From: Ctena decussata
Lineage: Eukaryota > Mollusca > Bivalvia > Lucinida > Lucinidae
Length of the DNA stretch: 64,000 nt
NCBI GenBank assembly: GCA_963989385.1
Contig: OZ022509.1
Coordinates: 50,856,271-50,920,270 of the forward strand
Reading direction: 5' to 3'
In this document: piece by piece, positions 33,634 through 46,230 of the stretch
How the letters are laid out: each line of letters starts with the position of its first letter
Numbering within the stretch: position 1 is the first letter of the stretch
Made by a program: the position numbers and the translations under genes
The notes under the pieces: model-generated
Told to the model about the DNA's origin: nothing
The model's database searches: none
The model's input: the letters and a program-made list of their open reading frames with translations, nothing else

Positions 33634-34640
33634 TTATAAAACAGACACCATTCCCATACTAAAATTACAAAGGGGCATAATTCTTCCAAAATGTAGCTGG
33701 CTGGCGTTACATGTAACGTCAAATCATGAGCCACAGCATTAGATTTCAAACAAATGTAACATCACCTACATTTTGGACATTTTGTAACGTCATCTACATT
33801 TCGGACATAATTATGCACCTTCTAAGGTTTTCAGGTAAACTGACAATATTCATATTTATACCAAAGTTCGTTTTTAATATCTTAAAGGCCCATTGCTCCA
33901 TCAACATCAAACATTTTCTCGTGAGGTATCGCTGCAAGTTTCTCACTATAGTTTCGTCGTTATAAATGACCTTGATTATCCAATTTTAAACAAATAAAAC
34001 ATCCTTGAGTTTCACATTAAAAGGCTTGAAAACTTATTTAGGTGATTTTATTTGGCAACTGAAATTACCTACTATCGATTTCATTATTAAGTTGAATAAA
34101 ATGGTGAAAATACAACGTACAGGTGTGGCGTCCTAGCCGTTATCCCGCCTGTGTTTATATAGCATTGCCGGACGGGAAACCAGAACAGGAAATTGTATTT
34201 TGTGGAGTGATTTGTTAGTTTTCAAAAACTTATTTTCGCTACTTTTTGCCAGTTATATGACTCAATATATGCACATCAACCCACATTTATTACTAAAGGT
34301 GCAGGTTGAACCGATTTTTACAATGATTAGAGTTTAGACATTTTTACCACTGATAGGAAAATGGAGACTTTAATTATTTTAAAATGGGAGAGAGTTGACA
34401 AAATTACCAAACTTAAATCAAGGCATATTAGATTTCAGTTCTTTTTTTTGCTGTATCTTATATTGTAAAGCAATATTTCACGATCTGCCTACAACGTATT
34501 AATAAAGATAATTCATATTAAAATAAAGATGGTGTCTTAAATACTAGCTTTATCACTTTTTTCTACATGGAGTCGCATTGAAATATTATCTTACTAAATT
34601 GTTTCGAAATTTCACAACAGGATTTAAACATAGGAAATTG

Positions 34641-37370
34641 AATCCAGAAACGTACAATGAGTAGTCAGATCACTGCCTACACATCGACCATGCACTTTAC
34701 AGTTAACATGGTAGCAGCCACAGACAGTCGTTTTCATACCACCCACACTTCAAATACTAATCAGCAAAAGTTATGCTAAATTTCAGTTATATTACCAGCG
34801 ATAGTTGATATGTGGCGCGAAAAGTTAAGTAACGTTAGTTAACGTCACCATGCGCAACGTTAACATTTCAGTCTAAAGAGACGGCAAGCCGGATATTTTA
34901 TGCACATTAGCTCGAAAGTTAAGTTGGCGACCTACTAATTTTATTGCTTTAAATAAACTTCTATCATTGGGCCATATTGTGTGTTGTTTTTTTCAAAATG
35001 AAGGTTCTAAACCAAGAGAGACGAGCAAAAAAGTGCGTTTTCTATAGAACGCCATTATAACGTCGGGTCGAAAATGTGGAAAAATTGACGTTTTCAAGGT
35101 TAGATATCTTGAAATCGACATCGGCGTCCCACTGTTTTACTACATTTTCTGCAAGACGACTGAAAATTTACAATATAAGGAAGTATGAATAAAATCATGT
35201 GTTTGTGTCAATTACTCCCACCTCACCTTTAGGTATATGGGAACATATCTTTTATGTGTACAACTTTTGTGACTGTTTACTTCCTCGGACGTCGAAGCCT
35301 TCCATAATCGGGCTTATTCTAAAAAAATTGTTCTAATATTTCAGTTCCAATCGAAGCAAATTCAGTCCTTTAAGAGATAACCACTTCGCCGCTCTCCCCT
35401 CCCCTCCCCCACATACGGTCCTCCTATTGAGAAAGAAGGCAAAACAATATGAAGGAGTGGCGGAGTGGCGTCGCCTGAAAATGTACCTATTCACTTTATA
35501 ACTGTTTCATTTATAATAGCTAATGATCCCGACTTAGATTAAATACAGCATATTAAAATGGCAAAAGTTAAAAAAAAAATAAATATAGGATATAATTGTT
35601 CCGAAGTCATGCCAATATTACGAAGTACTAATTAACATTTTATCTATTTGATATTATTTTTTATCTTTTTTGTAAAATAATAACTTCGAAACCTATGGAA
35701 ACACGAAACCTATGGAAACAACCTACAATGTCTATGAAACGTACTCGTTCATTGGGCCACACTGTGGAATAATGGCATACATGAAACAAAATATAAAATA
35801 TATTCATGACAAAGACTGACAGCATGGGTGTAGGTAGGGCAAATTTCATGATACGTACTTTTTTGTTTAAATTTCGTTATGGGTAAGGTGTCTGTGCTTA
35901 GCCTTTAAGATATTTTAGATTGCTATGTGTGACATTATGGCAAATAGTAATGAAATCTTGTTTAATTGATAAATTTCAGCATGCAAATGCGCAGGTGCGT
36001 GTTGAAATTTTTCAATTTGACAAAATTTCAACACGCACCTGCGCTTTTGCATGAATAGAGCTACGCCCTGGGATAGGGGACAAACATGGCTGGCAAACAC
36101 TTTTAATTCCGATTTCATGACAAAATCTTGCCAAGCAGTTTTATGTGATGCAGAAATGTTGCCACAGATTTGTATCGAATTCAAAAAAATGAGCCACTGT
36201 TTCAAAGGTTTCTGACCCAAGCGGAGCTAAAACACTCCTGGTAAACGCCTGGTGAACTAAAAAAGGACTAAAATTATCAATCAATCTGTGCTCGTACTCG
36301 GCAAGAACATTCAGCTGTTATGTAAAAAGATAAATGACGATGCATAGGAAAGGCTCGATCTATAAATGACGCAGTGCAGATAGAGAAATATAGATCAGGG
36401 GTAGAAATAAGTGCAACAGTCCTGTGACCATTCTGAGAATAAAGTTTATTCCAGATTCGATTTTTGTATACGTAGGTATCAGAGTTTAGTAAAATGGACT
36501 TAAATGCTGGGGTCGACGTTAACATGGACGAAGGTCGGACGAACGGAAAAACTGACGGACAGAAGAACTGAAAACCTGACTCTCCTATGTTGCACCTTAC
36601 TATAGCAAGTACGGCAAAATACATTGAATGATAACATTTGCACAAGCGTCTTGCTGCACTCACGTGATAAAATTATCATCAAAGATTGTCATATCCCTTT
36701 GTCGGTCACAATTTATAATCGTCGCATGATAAAGAAGAGATACAGTTATGTGAAGAACGGTATTACAGGGATAGCCATATTAGGGGTTCTACGTACTACT
36801 TCAGTGTAATTTTAGGTGTACGACAGTAGACCTGCTACATCCCGATGTCTTACATTTTTTCACGGTCCCGCCTTTAGCTTTTCGGCAAATCTTGTTTTTT
36901 GTCAACACCTCGCTTAGGCGTGATCTTTCATATTTTTCCACCTTATGTTAAAACTTTAAGTACACCTTATACAAGCAATGACAAGATAGTTCAGTTCCCA
37001 TAAGAGCTGTAACGAAGGAGTAGAACATATTTAACTAAAGCTGAAAGCTGCCGCCAGGCAGTTTAGCTCAACTTGCATAAGCAACCCTGTGGAAGCAATT
37101 TCTTAAGACATAATGGAATGATTATATTTCTTGATTAAAAACAGGACCATAAGACTGTGAGTTACAAGTGTTATCTTGGCAACTTCTCAGCGGTTTTGTA
37201 TGTCTGAAAGTCTGAGTTTAATACTGAGCCCAGAATTTATCACCCGGGATGAGGTTGATATATCAGACCTGGGTCTCCTATAAAATGCTTCCTGTCACAG
37301 TTTTGATCTCACAAATTATACCAGCACTGCATATTACCGAAATACTTCCAGTGTCTGCAAGAAAACAAAC
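34641..37370. other. Intergenic, one strong hairpin
   Basis: No gene is supported. The 35980-36053 hairpin is listed separately. A GTCCGTC-type dispersed repeat edge lies at about 36510-36570 on the minus strand, and it accounts for the 128-codon frame at 36277-36663. Confidence 0.4.
35980..36053. repeat. Near-perfect 32-bp-arm hairpin
   Basis: CATGCAAATGCGCAGGTGCG continues through GTTGAAAT to a 10-bp loop, and the right arm returns with one mismatch. It has no association with a gene. Confidence 0.85.
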
Positions 37371-37373
37371 ATA

Positions 37374-38410
37374 TTAGCTATAGAAATGCTTATCGATAAT
37401 CGTTTTTAAGACCTGAATCAACAGACTTACCGATAATAAGATGAATCGTGGCAGCAATATCAACAAGTATGGATAACAATGATCTGCAGGTTTTTGTCGA
37501 GCCCGCTTGCGGTAAATAAGACATAGTCGCCAATGTGGTGTTGGTACATCCGTCTGTCCATACGTCCGTCCGTTTACAGCCATATCTTGTTTTCACAGAC
37601 CCTAGGATTAGGATCTTAAACCATAATCAATGTGTGCCCAACAATTGGCTCCCACCAACATCGGTCACTGTGACCTACTGTTGCGAAAAAATACCAAATT
37701 TGTAGTTTTCGGGATCAGCACCATATCTCGCTTTCCCTTGGCCTCAGCCATTTGAAACAGGAATACTTTATATGCGTTAACATTTGTTTGTATTTACAGA
37801 TTCTATACATTAAACGTGATAGTAATAGTTAAGCAAGACTATGAATGCATAGTAAAGCAAGAGTGCATCATAGGAAGGCAAATTGTATTGAACGTTTCTG
37901 TTGATTCGTTACACAAATTATACCAACACTGCATATAACCGACTGCAAGTAAACACAAGCGAAAACATTTGATAGAATGTATGCATTAAGTCGCGAAGAA
38001 AGTAACAAAAATTGTTAACAACAGATTAGCTATAGAAATGCTTATCGATAATCGTTTTGAGGACCTCCATCAATTGACTAAACGATAATAAACGATAATA
38101 AGATGAATCGTGGCAGCACCATCAGCAAGTATGGATAACAATGATCTGCATGTTTTTGTCGAACCCGCTCGCGGTCAATAAGACATAGTTGCCCATGTGG
38201 TGTTGATACATCCGTCTGTCAATACGCCCGTCCGTCCGTTTACAGTCATATCTTAATTTTCATAGACCCTAGGATCTTAAACCTCTATCAATGTATGCCC
38301 CACAAAAATTCTTATTGGCTCCCACGTTACTAGGTCATTGCGACCTACTGTCACGATAAAATACTAAATGTTTAGTTTTCGTGGTTAGCCCAATATCTCG
38401 CGTTCCATTT
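37374..38410. repeat. Tandem duplication of ~0.38 kb, 0.65 kb apart
   Basis: Positions 37374-37760 and 38031-38410 share AGCTATAGAAATGCTTATCG, GATGAATCGTGGCAGCA, ATAACAATGATCTGCA and CATCCGTCTGTC, with scattered substitutions. Confidence 0.8.
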
Positions 38411-38870
38411 GCCTCGGGTAGTCTGGATTAAAGATGGCGGAAAGTTAACTTCCGCTGTTAAAGAAGCCATAATGTTTTGGGTTTTTCCTTCATAATGACA
38501 CATTGTCACGCCAATAATTTGCCCTTTTTTCTGTTTAATAGTGAGAATTGGATAAGAATGTTCATCATACTGATGATTATGATTATTTTGCTTGTGCAAC
38601 GTTTACAGAGCGTTCAGTAGCGACTTCAGAATAGTGATTTCCCATTACAATTTAAAATACTTAAAAGTCCTGACTCTTGTAAATATAAAACATCTGAGTT
38701 TTACAAGAAAAGTGTGAGAATAGGACTCTGGACTTTAAGGTAAAAAAGTCAATTGTCGTCACCATTTTGCTCTTTACTCGATGTGTTCGGATCTGCAGTA
38801 CTCGAGTATCTTTGAACGCATGCGCCAAAGTTCGACCCGAGTAACACGAGTTGGCGACCCGAAAATGCTC

Positions 38871-39310
38871 TGTATGGGTTACAGTTATGATACTTTGCAC
38901 ACACTTACACATGGACAAGATCGTTTCAGCAGCATTCTCTTTGTATGGATTTGACCCATATTTTATGCTTCATTGACTTTATGGTATGCTTCATTGACTA
39001 TATGATATTTCTCAGTCCCTGTATGGGTTAGGGCCACACTACTTGGTGCGCACCTACATATGGACAGGACCATTTTAACACCATCATCCATGTATGGATT
39101 TGGCCTATTTGTTGCTTTACTTACTTTATGGTAGGCTTCACTGACATTGTGATATTTCTCAGTCCCTATATGGATTGGAGCCATTATACTTGGCACACAC
39201 TTATATGTGGACAAGAACATTTTAACATCGCCATCAATGTTTGGACTTGACTTGTGTTTTGTGCTTCACTGACTCAGTCATATTTCTCAGTCCCTATATG
39301 GATGGCAATC
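38871..39310. repeat. 150-bp tandem repeat, about three units
   Basis: Units start at 38871, 39021 and 39172, with a partial one near 39295. Each has TATGGATT or TATGGGTT, CTTGGCACACACTTA, ATTTCTCAGTCCCT and GCTTCACTGAC. Confidence 0.8.
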
Positions 39311-39839
39311 ATACTTGATACATACATTTGGACGAGAACCTTTCAATACCACCAGCGCTGTGAGAGTCAAGCTTCTGTAAGGCGCGCTTTGTTGTCTTCT
39401 GACAACTCTTGTTACTGGCTTCTTTCGATTTCAGGATGTTCAGCATCCACTATTCCTTGCTAGCTAGTTTGGTGATGATGTCATTCTCCCAGGACATCAT
39501 AAATGATTTCACAAAACGTTCGTTAAGACATCATGAGTTACATCCCTTCACATAGATAGAAATGTCAGTGCAAAACTGTTGCAACTCAAGTTACAACCTA
39601 TTGCGCTGTGAAAACTTTAACATTAGATGTTAAGGTCTCAATGCAAAACGGTTGTAACTCAAGATACAATACTTTTGCACTGAGGACACATATGGTTAAC
39701 ACTTACAACCATATGCAATATATAATTTTTTCCTGTAAAGGTTCAAGACAACAAAGTTGAGATTTATGCAGGATATGTATGCATGAAAAATACATCAAAC
39801 TATGTAAAAAATGAGTTTTGAAAAAAAACATGCTAGTTA

Positions 39840-40012
39840 CAAATTTAAAGAGTAACTGCACTTCAGGAACTGACTGAATCAGATCCCAAACCCTATCCCC
39901 AACGTCAAAGGGAAAGATTGACAAAGACATCCCAACAAACAATAAATTACAAGTGATAAGCCGAGTCAGCAGCTCTTTCCCAAATAGGTGGCAACTCAGC
40001 TATCTTTATTGA
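39840..40012 (-). mobile_element. R-related retroposon, subfamily 2
   Basis: On the minus strand GCTGAGTTGCCACC and GGGAAAGAGCTGCTGACTCGG match the R core, followed by a different 3' end (GTCAGTTCCTGAAGTGCAG then TTACTCTTTAAATT). Confidence 0.65.
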
Positions 40013-40643
40013 ACTAAATAATTTAGACCAACAAAAGGGTTAAAACAGACTAAGCAAATTATACGAAAAACAAATTATACGGAAAACAAATTATACGAAA
40101 AACATTTAAAAATTATTTTTACCTATTTTCTATTTTTATTATAGTTGCGCTGAGCCAACGAAATATAAATTAAACCTTTTGCTGAATATCGAACAATAGC
40201 GTTATCTCATGCAAACGAAATGAAAAAAATAAATAATGAAAATAATAAAAATAAAGATAACTCATTTTTAAATTTCAGCAATAAAGTGCCTCTTGGATTT
40301 AGATGGGGGGCAGAAATCTTTTAAACTGTTAGCAGGGCTCCATTTTACACAGCCTTTCATCAAGACTCTGATTTTCTCCTGATATGACTGAAATACTGCT
40401 GAGAAGTTGTAAAATCACAAGTCATCAATCCATCCATAATCGAAATCTTTATCATACAACTGTTCTGCATTTAAAGCATATTCTATTATAGTCAAGAGCC
40501 TACCTCTCAATAAACATCCCTCACATTATTGATTATAGAGATTATCATACAACTGTTCTGAATTTAAAGCATGTTCTATTATAGTCTAGAGCCTACCTCT
40601 CAATAAACATCCCTCTCATTATTGATTATAGTGATTCAAAATA

Positions 40644-40881
40644 TGAGCCGCGACGCGAGAAAACCAACCAAGTGGTTGTGCACCCAGCGCAGACTCAGAT
40701 CAGTCTGGACATCCACCAAGTCTGACCAGATGCTTCGACAAGTGTTGAAAGAATAGTTAAGGGTCTCAGCTACCTTCATGCGGACAGGGAAGACTCAGAG
40801 CAGGCTGGGTGGATGCCCAGGCTGATCTGAGTCTGCGTTTGGCGCACAACCACATTGTTGGTTTTGTCATGTCGCGGCTCA
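40644..40881. mobile_element. MITE family M1, copy c
   Basis: Ends TGAGCCGCGACGCGAG and CATGTCGCGGCTCA pair as terminal inverted repeats. The interior has the family CAGATCAGTCTGGACATC and GGATGCCCAGGCTGATC arms. Confidence 0.85.
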
Positions 40882-41503
40882 TATATGTTCAGTTTTGATA
40901 TACAACAAACTGCTGCCAAACAAATAAAGCTTTTTTCTGCCAATTATAATGACCACTCCCCTAGCCTGAGCCCCCGGTCTCTTCTGTAATCTCCAATTAC
41001 AGACAATTCGGCTGATTGTCCGTCTGATGTTGAAGAGGCGGCATAAAAAGACGGCAAGTCACTGAAATTGGATTCTGTTTGAAATTTGTGAATTAGCATG
41101 AAATCTTTATATTATAGAAAATATAATGTCTTTGAAAATTTGAATTATTATTGCTTACCTTGATTATCAGACACCATATATTCAAAGCTTTTTAGACAGT
41201 CAGTAAGAAAATACATGTAGAAAAAAAAATAAATAAAACTATTGCAGTTGTTTATGAATATCGGTCAACAAATTTCTTTCCGAACACAAATAAAATTAAC
41301 ACTGATGAAAAATAAATAGAAATAAAGCATTCTCATCTTTCAGCCGTATATTCCTCAATTATCAAGCTAGAGGCAGATATCTTTTTAATCGTAAACAGGA
41401 TTCCATTGTACACAGCATGTCATTGTCACCTCCGGTTTCCCATTGTCCTGATATGACTGAAATGCTGTTGAAAAGGATGTAAAATCATGTCATCCATCCA
41501 CGA

Positions 41504-41540
41504 ATCCATCCATCCATCCATCCATCCATCCCATCCATCA
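41504..41540. repeat. (CCAT)n microsatellite
   Basis: A CCAT run at the 3' end of a SINE tail, a common growth site for such repeats. Confidence 0.85.
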
Positions 41541-41648
41541 ATTAACACTTTTCTTAATGTACCACTTTCTTGAATAAAACAAAATCATAGTCTCTTCTAG
41601 TCCAGATTCTAACTCTTCACAACTTTCTAAACTCTCATTATAGATTAT

Positions 41649-43190
41649 AACAAGAGGGCCATGAGGCCCTGAAATCCTCACCTGAGAAATTGGCAAATTG
41701 ACTTTTTCTTATGTCTGAAATTGTCAAAATATGAGACTTTGGTCCAAAGTCAAAGAATATATTAATTTTTAGGCCAAAGTCTTCAAAACTTTCTATGAAA
41801 TCTGATGCTCTAGCATTTCTCCATATTTGACCTTGCCGTAAAAAAGGTCAAGGTCAACCCAAGGTCATAATTTGAACAATCTTTAATAGTTGATGGTACT
41901 CGATAATCTAATGCTACATACTAAGTTTCAAGGCCATCGGTCGATTGGTCCTGGAGTAGAAGATTTTTAAAGGTTTTTACCATATATGGGCGTGGCGGCC
42001 ATATTGACCATGTGACCTGGACCGTTTGAACAAATTTTCATTCTCTTAACCCTGGAGGCTACATATGAAATTTGGTTACGATTGGCCCAGTGGCTTTATA
42101 TTGTCAAAATGAGGGAGTTCTAGGTCAAAAGTCAAAAAATGACCTTGACCTCTTCTATTCTTAAGTCTTCATGTACTTATTAAGATGACTGTATATACCA
42201 GTTTTCAGCCCAAAATCTTCAAAGCTTTCCGTGAAATCCTATGTTCTAGCATTTTCCCATATCTGACTTTGCCGTAAAATGGTCAAGGTCGATTCAAGGT
42301 CATAATTTGAACAATCGTAATAGTACTGGAGGACTCAATGCAACATACCAAGCTTGAAGGCCACCGGTCAATTGATTCTGGAGTAGAAGATTATTTTAAA
42401 GATTTTTACCATATATAGGCGTGGCGGCCATGTTGGTCATGTTGACCTGGACCGTGTGAATAAATTTTCATTCTCTCGCCCAATGGAGGCCCTATATGAA
42501 ATTTCGTTACAAGTGGCCCAGTGGCTTTTGTGGAGATTGTTTGATATTATCAAAATATAACAGTTCTGAGTCAAAGGTCAAAAATTATCTTGACCTCTTG
42601 TACTCACAAATCTTCATGTACTTATTAAGATGACTGTATAAACCAGTTTTCAGCCCAAAATCTTTAAAGCTTTTCATGAAATCCTGTGTTCTAGCAATTT
42701 CCCATATCTTACCTTGCCGTAAAATGGTCAAGGTGAATCCAAGGTCAAAATTTCAAGGCCATCGGTTAATCGGTTCTGGAGAAGGAGATTTGTATATGTT
42801 TTTACCATAAATGGGTGTGGCGGCCATGTTGGTCATGTGAAATGGCATTTTCCCATATTTGACCTTGCCGTAAAATGGTCAGGGTCAATCCAAGGTCATA
42901 ATTTGAATAATCCTAATAGTACTCGAGTACACAATGCAACATACCAAATTTCAAGGCCATCGGTCAGTATGTTCTGGAGAAGGAGATTTTTATATGTTTT
43001 ACCATAAATGGGTGTGGCGGCCATGTTGGTCATGTGAAATGGACCGTATGAATGAATTTTATTCTCTTAAGCCCTGGAGGCCAATTTGAAATTTGGTTTG
43101 AAATTGTCAAAATATGAGAATTCTGGGTCATAGGTCAAAGGTCGACGGAGCGTGCCTAGCCTAGATGCTCTCCGCTTAGGTGAGCTGAAA
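41649..43190. repeat. 440-bp tandem array, block B
   Basis: Units are at 41830, 42266, 42715 and a shortened one near 42860, with the same terminal inverted repeats. It lost part of one unit relative to block A. Confidence 0.8.
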
Positions 43191-43334
43191 ACACAAGCAT
43201 ATTAATCAATTAGCATTTCGAATATACAGATCAAAAATATGTTGTATATATATACGACCAGCAGTTTAAACACTACAGCCAGACAAATATGGCCACTCCT
43301 CTACCCTGAATCCCCATCTTTTTAGACACCTAGT

Positions 43335-43968
43335 TTAAGGTAGACGAATACCTAGTAGAAATAATGGCGGGGCATTCAAACCATTATACTATCTAAATAA
43401 CCCAAAGAGCTATAAAACATTTGGGTAAGAAAAAACCAATTTTCACCGTTTTGTTTTCCTAAAAAACATTTTGTATTTCTACATACTTTGTTACACATTT
43501 TTCATTAAAATTCATATCTCTAGCACATGAACGCACTTTCATGTCAGCAAATCATATAATCTGTAATATAGGATATTTGAAACAAACTGATAACAAAAAA
43601 ATGCAGTTTTCGTGTTAATAAGTATATTTTTACATTCTTTAAAAAAAAATGCAAGAAAATCGAATTTCATGAAAAACGTCATGAAAAATATATTCAATGG
43701 ATGGGACATGCTTATGCATATCATTTTAGTAAAACTTACATCGTATGTTAAAGAATAAAACAAACAAAAAAACAACAACTTTTAACTATTTTGTTTCCTA
43801 GAAAAACAATGTTTATTATCCCCAAAACAGACTGCCCAAATTCTGCACCTGCTGCAAGCACAGCCGGTCCTTGCCCTATTACAGTTAATCGATTTAATGA
43901 TGAACATTAACTCTGATTTGTTTTTTAAACAAGTAAGAACAGAGTCGTTCCGTATTCGTCCACCTTAA
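43335..43968. mobile_element. TTAA-flanked TIR element, 0.63 kb
   Basis: Begins TTAAGGTAGACGAATAC and ends GTATTCGTCCACCTTAA. TTAA target use is as in piggyBac or Kolobok elements. Block A near 18150 lacks it. No transposase frame. Confidence 0.8.
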
Positions 43969-44551
43969 GTGTCCTTCCAGTTGCTTTTGCCAAAATATAA
44001 TCCAGACCTGAAACTAAATTATAATAACCAATCAAACTGCTTATCAAATTTAGCAGGTGATCATATCATCATAATAATAATATATATGTTTCACCATCAT
44101 TTCAAGAAATTTTGGGAACCTGGAGAGGGACACTCAAGGAACTCTCTTTAACACTTTAAGCGCCAAAGATGAATATGTCTCAATTAACAAGCAGCCTAGA
44201 TCCAGATAACGCTGCTCATTATGAGCCTTCATCTCGATCTACTCTGTTTGCCTTCTAGTATTTGAATTCCCAATGTTGTATGGCGTTGACGTAAAAATCT
44301 TTGAAATTTAATTTGTGAATCTTGTCGTCTGACTTTGATGGGTTTATATCTGAATATTAATAACAATATCTTGGCCTATATTTATATTAATTGGATACTA
44401 TATACACAAAATAACACAAAATCATTGCCTCTATCAGAAAACAATTTTTCCTGAAGCAAAAAAATAAATAAATAAATAAATAAAAATGAAAAACCGTTTC
44501 AAATTTCCAACCTGGAAATGACTCCACTATCATTTTTATTGTACTACTGTA

Positions 44552-44715
44552 CGGTAGCTCAGTGTGTCACAAGCTGTCCTGCTAAGCTAGCGATACGGGT
44601 ATGATTCCCGCTTGAGGCAGAAATCGTTTCAGTTGGGGTTCCATTGCACAGAACCTTTCGTTTGACTTTCATGACTCAATAACACTGAACTATTTGTGGA
44701 AATTTCCCTAAATTT
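44552..44715 (+). mobile_element. tRNA-headed SINE, block B
   Basis: The head CGGTAGCTCAGTGTGTCAC, with GGGTATGATTCCCGC as box B. It has the same insertion site as 18719 in block A. The tail is shortened relative to A (about 44700). Confidence 0.65.
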
Positions 44716-45226
44716 TTGAAAAGATTACTCTCATCTACAAAATATCACGGCCACACCCCTATTGTGAACCCCAACCCGTAGATAATCAAAATTTTCAGAA
44801 AACTCATTTGAGTGACTCTCCAGAATGCCTAATAGACAGCAAACTGTTGAATTTCGCAACGTATCTGTTTGCATTATGTGGATTAGAAGAAAAGTTATAT
44901 AAAAGTTACAGCTGCAAAAAATTAGTATTATTACTGCTAAATTTTGGTTAGAAGACACCATCTATTGAAAGCATTTTGTACAGCTAATAACAATATACAA
45001 AATAGCATAAAAGCATTGTAGTCGTAAACGAATATCAGTCGACAATTTCTTTCCTTATGCAACGAAGTTAAAATTGACCAAAAAAATAAAAAAAAAAATA
45101 AAAAAAAAAAAGAAATAAAAAATTAATAAAACTAAATCGTTTGCAGATTTTTTTTCCACTGAAATGCATCAATAATCATGCTAGAGGCGACAATATTTCG
45201 AATCGCAAAGGGGTTCATTTGCGCTG

Positions 45227-45492
45227 GGCCGTGTAGCGCAGTCGGTACGGCATCTGACTCAAGAGCCAGAGGCCCGGGTTCGATACTCTGTCTGGCCACA
45301 TACTTTCGTTTCTCCTTCCCCTGATTCTAGAAGGGCATTTATCAGTTACTGGCGAACGTATGTGCACTTAGTACTGGTTAACCGCTTAGGAGGTCTAAGC
45401 CTTCCCAGGAATGGTGTGGTTAGGTTAACTGACCGTCCCGACATGACCATAGCTGTTTACCATGGACTTAAAATAACAACACAACAACAACA
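45227..45492 (+). mobile_element. tRNA-headed SINE (family 1), block B
   Basis: Same element and site as 19935-20202, with an (AAC)n tail at 45474-45492. It was present before the block duplication. Confidence 0.8.
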
Positions 45493-45981
45493 AGAGTTCA
45501 TTTGCACACCAGCTTTCATCGTCACTCTCCCATTGTCCCAGTATGACTGAAACACTGTTGAAGAGGATGAAGAATCACAGGTCATCTATCCATTATCAAA
45601 ATTAATATTGTAACAGTATTCTGAATTAAAATAAAGCATATATCTTTCTAGATTATAACTCTTTATAGTTTATATACATAACTCTCACTATAGATGATAA
45701 AAATACAAACGTATTAGCAGTTCCGTGTACAGATCAAAATATACTCGTCAAAACAAATTCCGCCGCAATTTGACGACTTTACATTTAATATTTTCGACTT
45801 ATTTTGCTTTTAATTAGTTGCCACAACATTTGTCCACGGAAAACTTTTTAATGTCTCAGTTTCCTGCTTTCGTGTACAGAGTTACCTCGCATAACTAGTA
45901 AACCATAGAAACTGCGACTAGGCACTTATGCATGCGCAGTATCGTTTTATTTGTCTCATTTAAATTCTCGAGAAACCCTAC

Positions 45982-46230
45982 ATGCCAAAAACATCTATAT
46001 CTAGTCTGAGCGACCTATCAAATGGCGAACATTGCATCTTGAAGTGTGCGAGACTGAATAAAAAACTCCCTTTAAATCAAAACTATTGGAAATATGATTT
46101 TCAGATTATGGGCTTATCAGACATAAATTTTAGTTCTGCTTTTCTGGACTTGTGGATACGTTTCTCTGCAACATCTTTAAATGAAAATGCATCAGTTTAT
46201 TGCAAAATTGTGTCAGACATGCAGGTTTGA
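45982..46230 (+). CDS. Short conserved frame of unknown function, 82 codons
   Basis: An ATG frame reading MPKTSISSLSDLSNGEH and ending KIVSDMQV. The block A copy (20683-20930) keeps the first ~27 codons but a deletion in the A run (CTGAAAAAACC) shifts it to an early stop. An R fragment has also inserted at its stop codon. I do not recognise any domain. It may be a chance frame. Confidence 0.15.
   Translation: MPKTSISSLSDLSNGEHCILKCARLNKKLPLNQNYWKYDFQIMGLSDINFSSAFLDLWIRFSATSLNENASVYCKIVSDMQV

Larger units (their letters stand above)
15390..34640. repeat. Segmental duplication block A
   Basis: This block is collinear with 41370-55830. Shared landmarks in order are: the SINE tail at 15400, the 440-bp array, the tRNA-like head at 18719, the SINE at 19935, the short frame at 20683, B-box gene copy 2, paired M3 MITEs around a LINE fragment, the ATCT microsatellite at 32411, the M2 MITE at 32538, and the motif at 34440-34620. 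Differences are mostly clean insertions: 17149-17636, 19335-19812, 20931-20990, 21585-21806, 26803-31745 and 33270-33633 are present here and absent from block B. Homology fades after about 34640. Boundaries are approximate, read by eye. Confidence 0.85.
39311..41369. other. Intergenic, R retroposon, M1 MITE and SINE tail
   Basis: This stretch contains an R-element copy (39840-40012), a three-fold ATTATACGRAAAACAA mini-repeat (40050-40105), a SINE tail (40310-40440), a short direct duplication around TATCATACAACTGTTCTG (40451 and 40543) and an M1 MITE (40644-40881). No gene is seen. Confidence 0.45.

Noticed and set aside
36277..36663. 128-codon frame on the minus strand
   Set aside because: It runs through a GTCCGTC-type dispersed repeat and has no recognisable domain.
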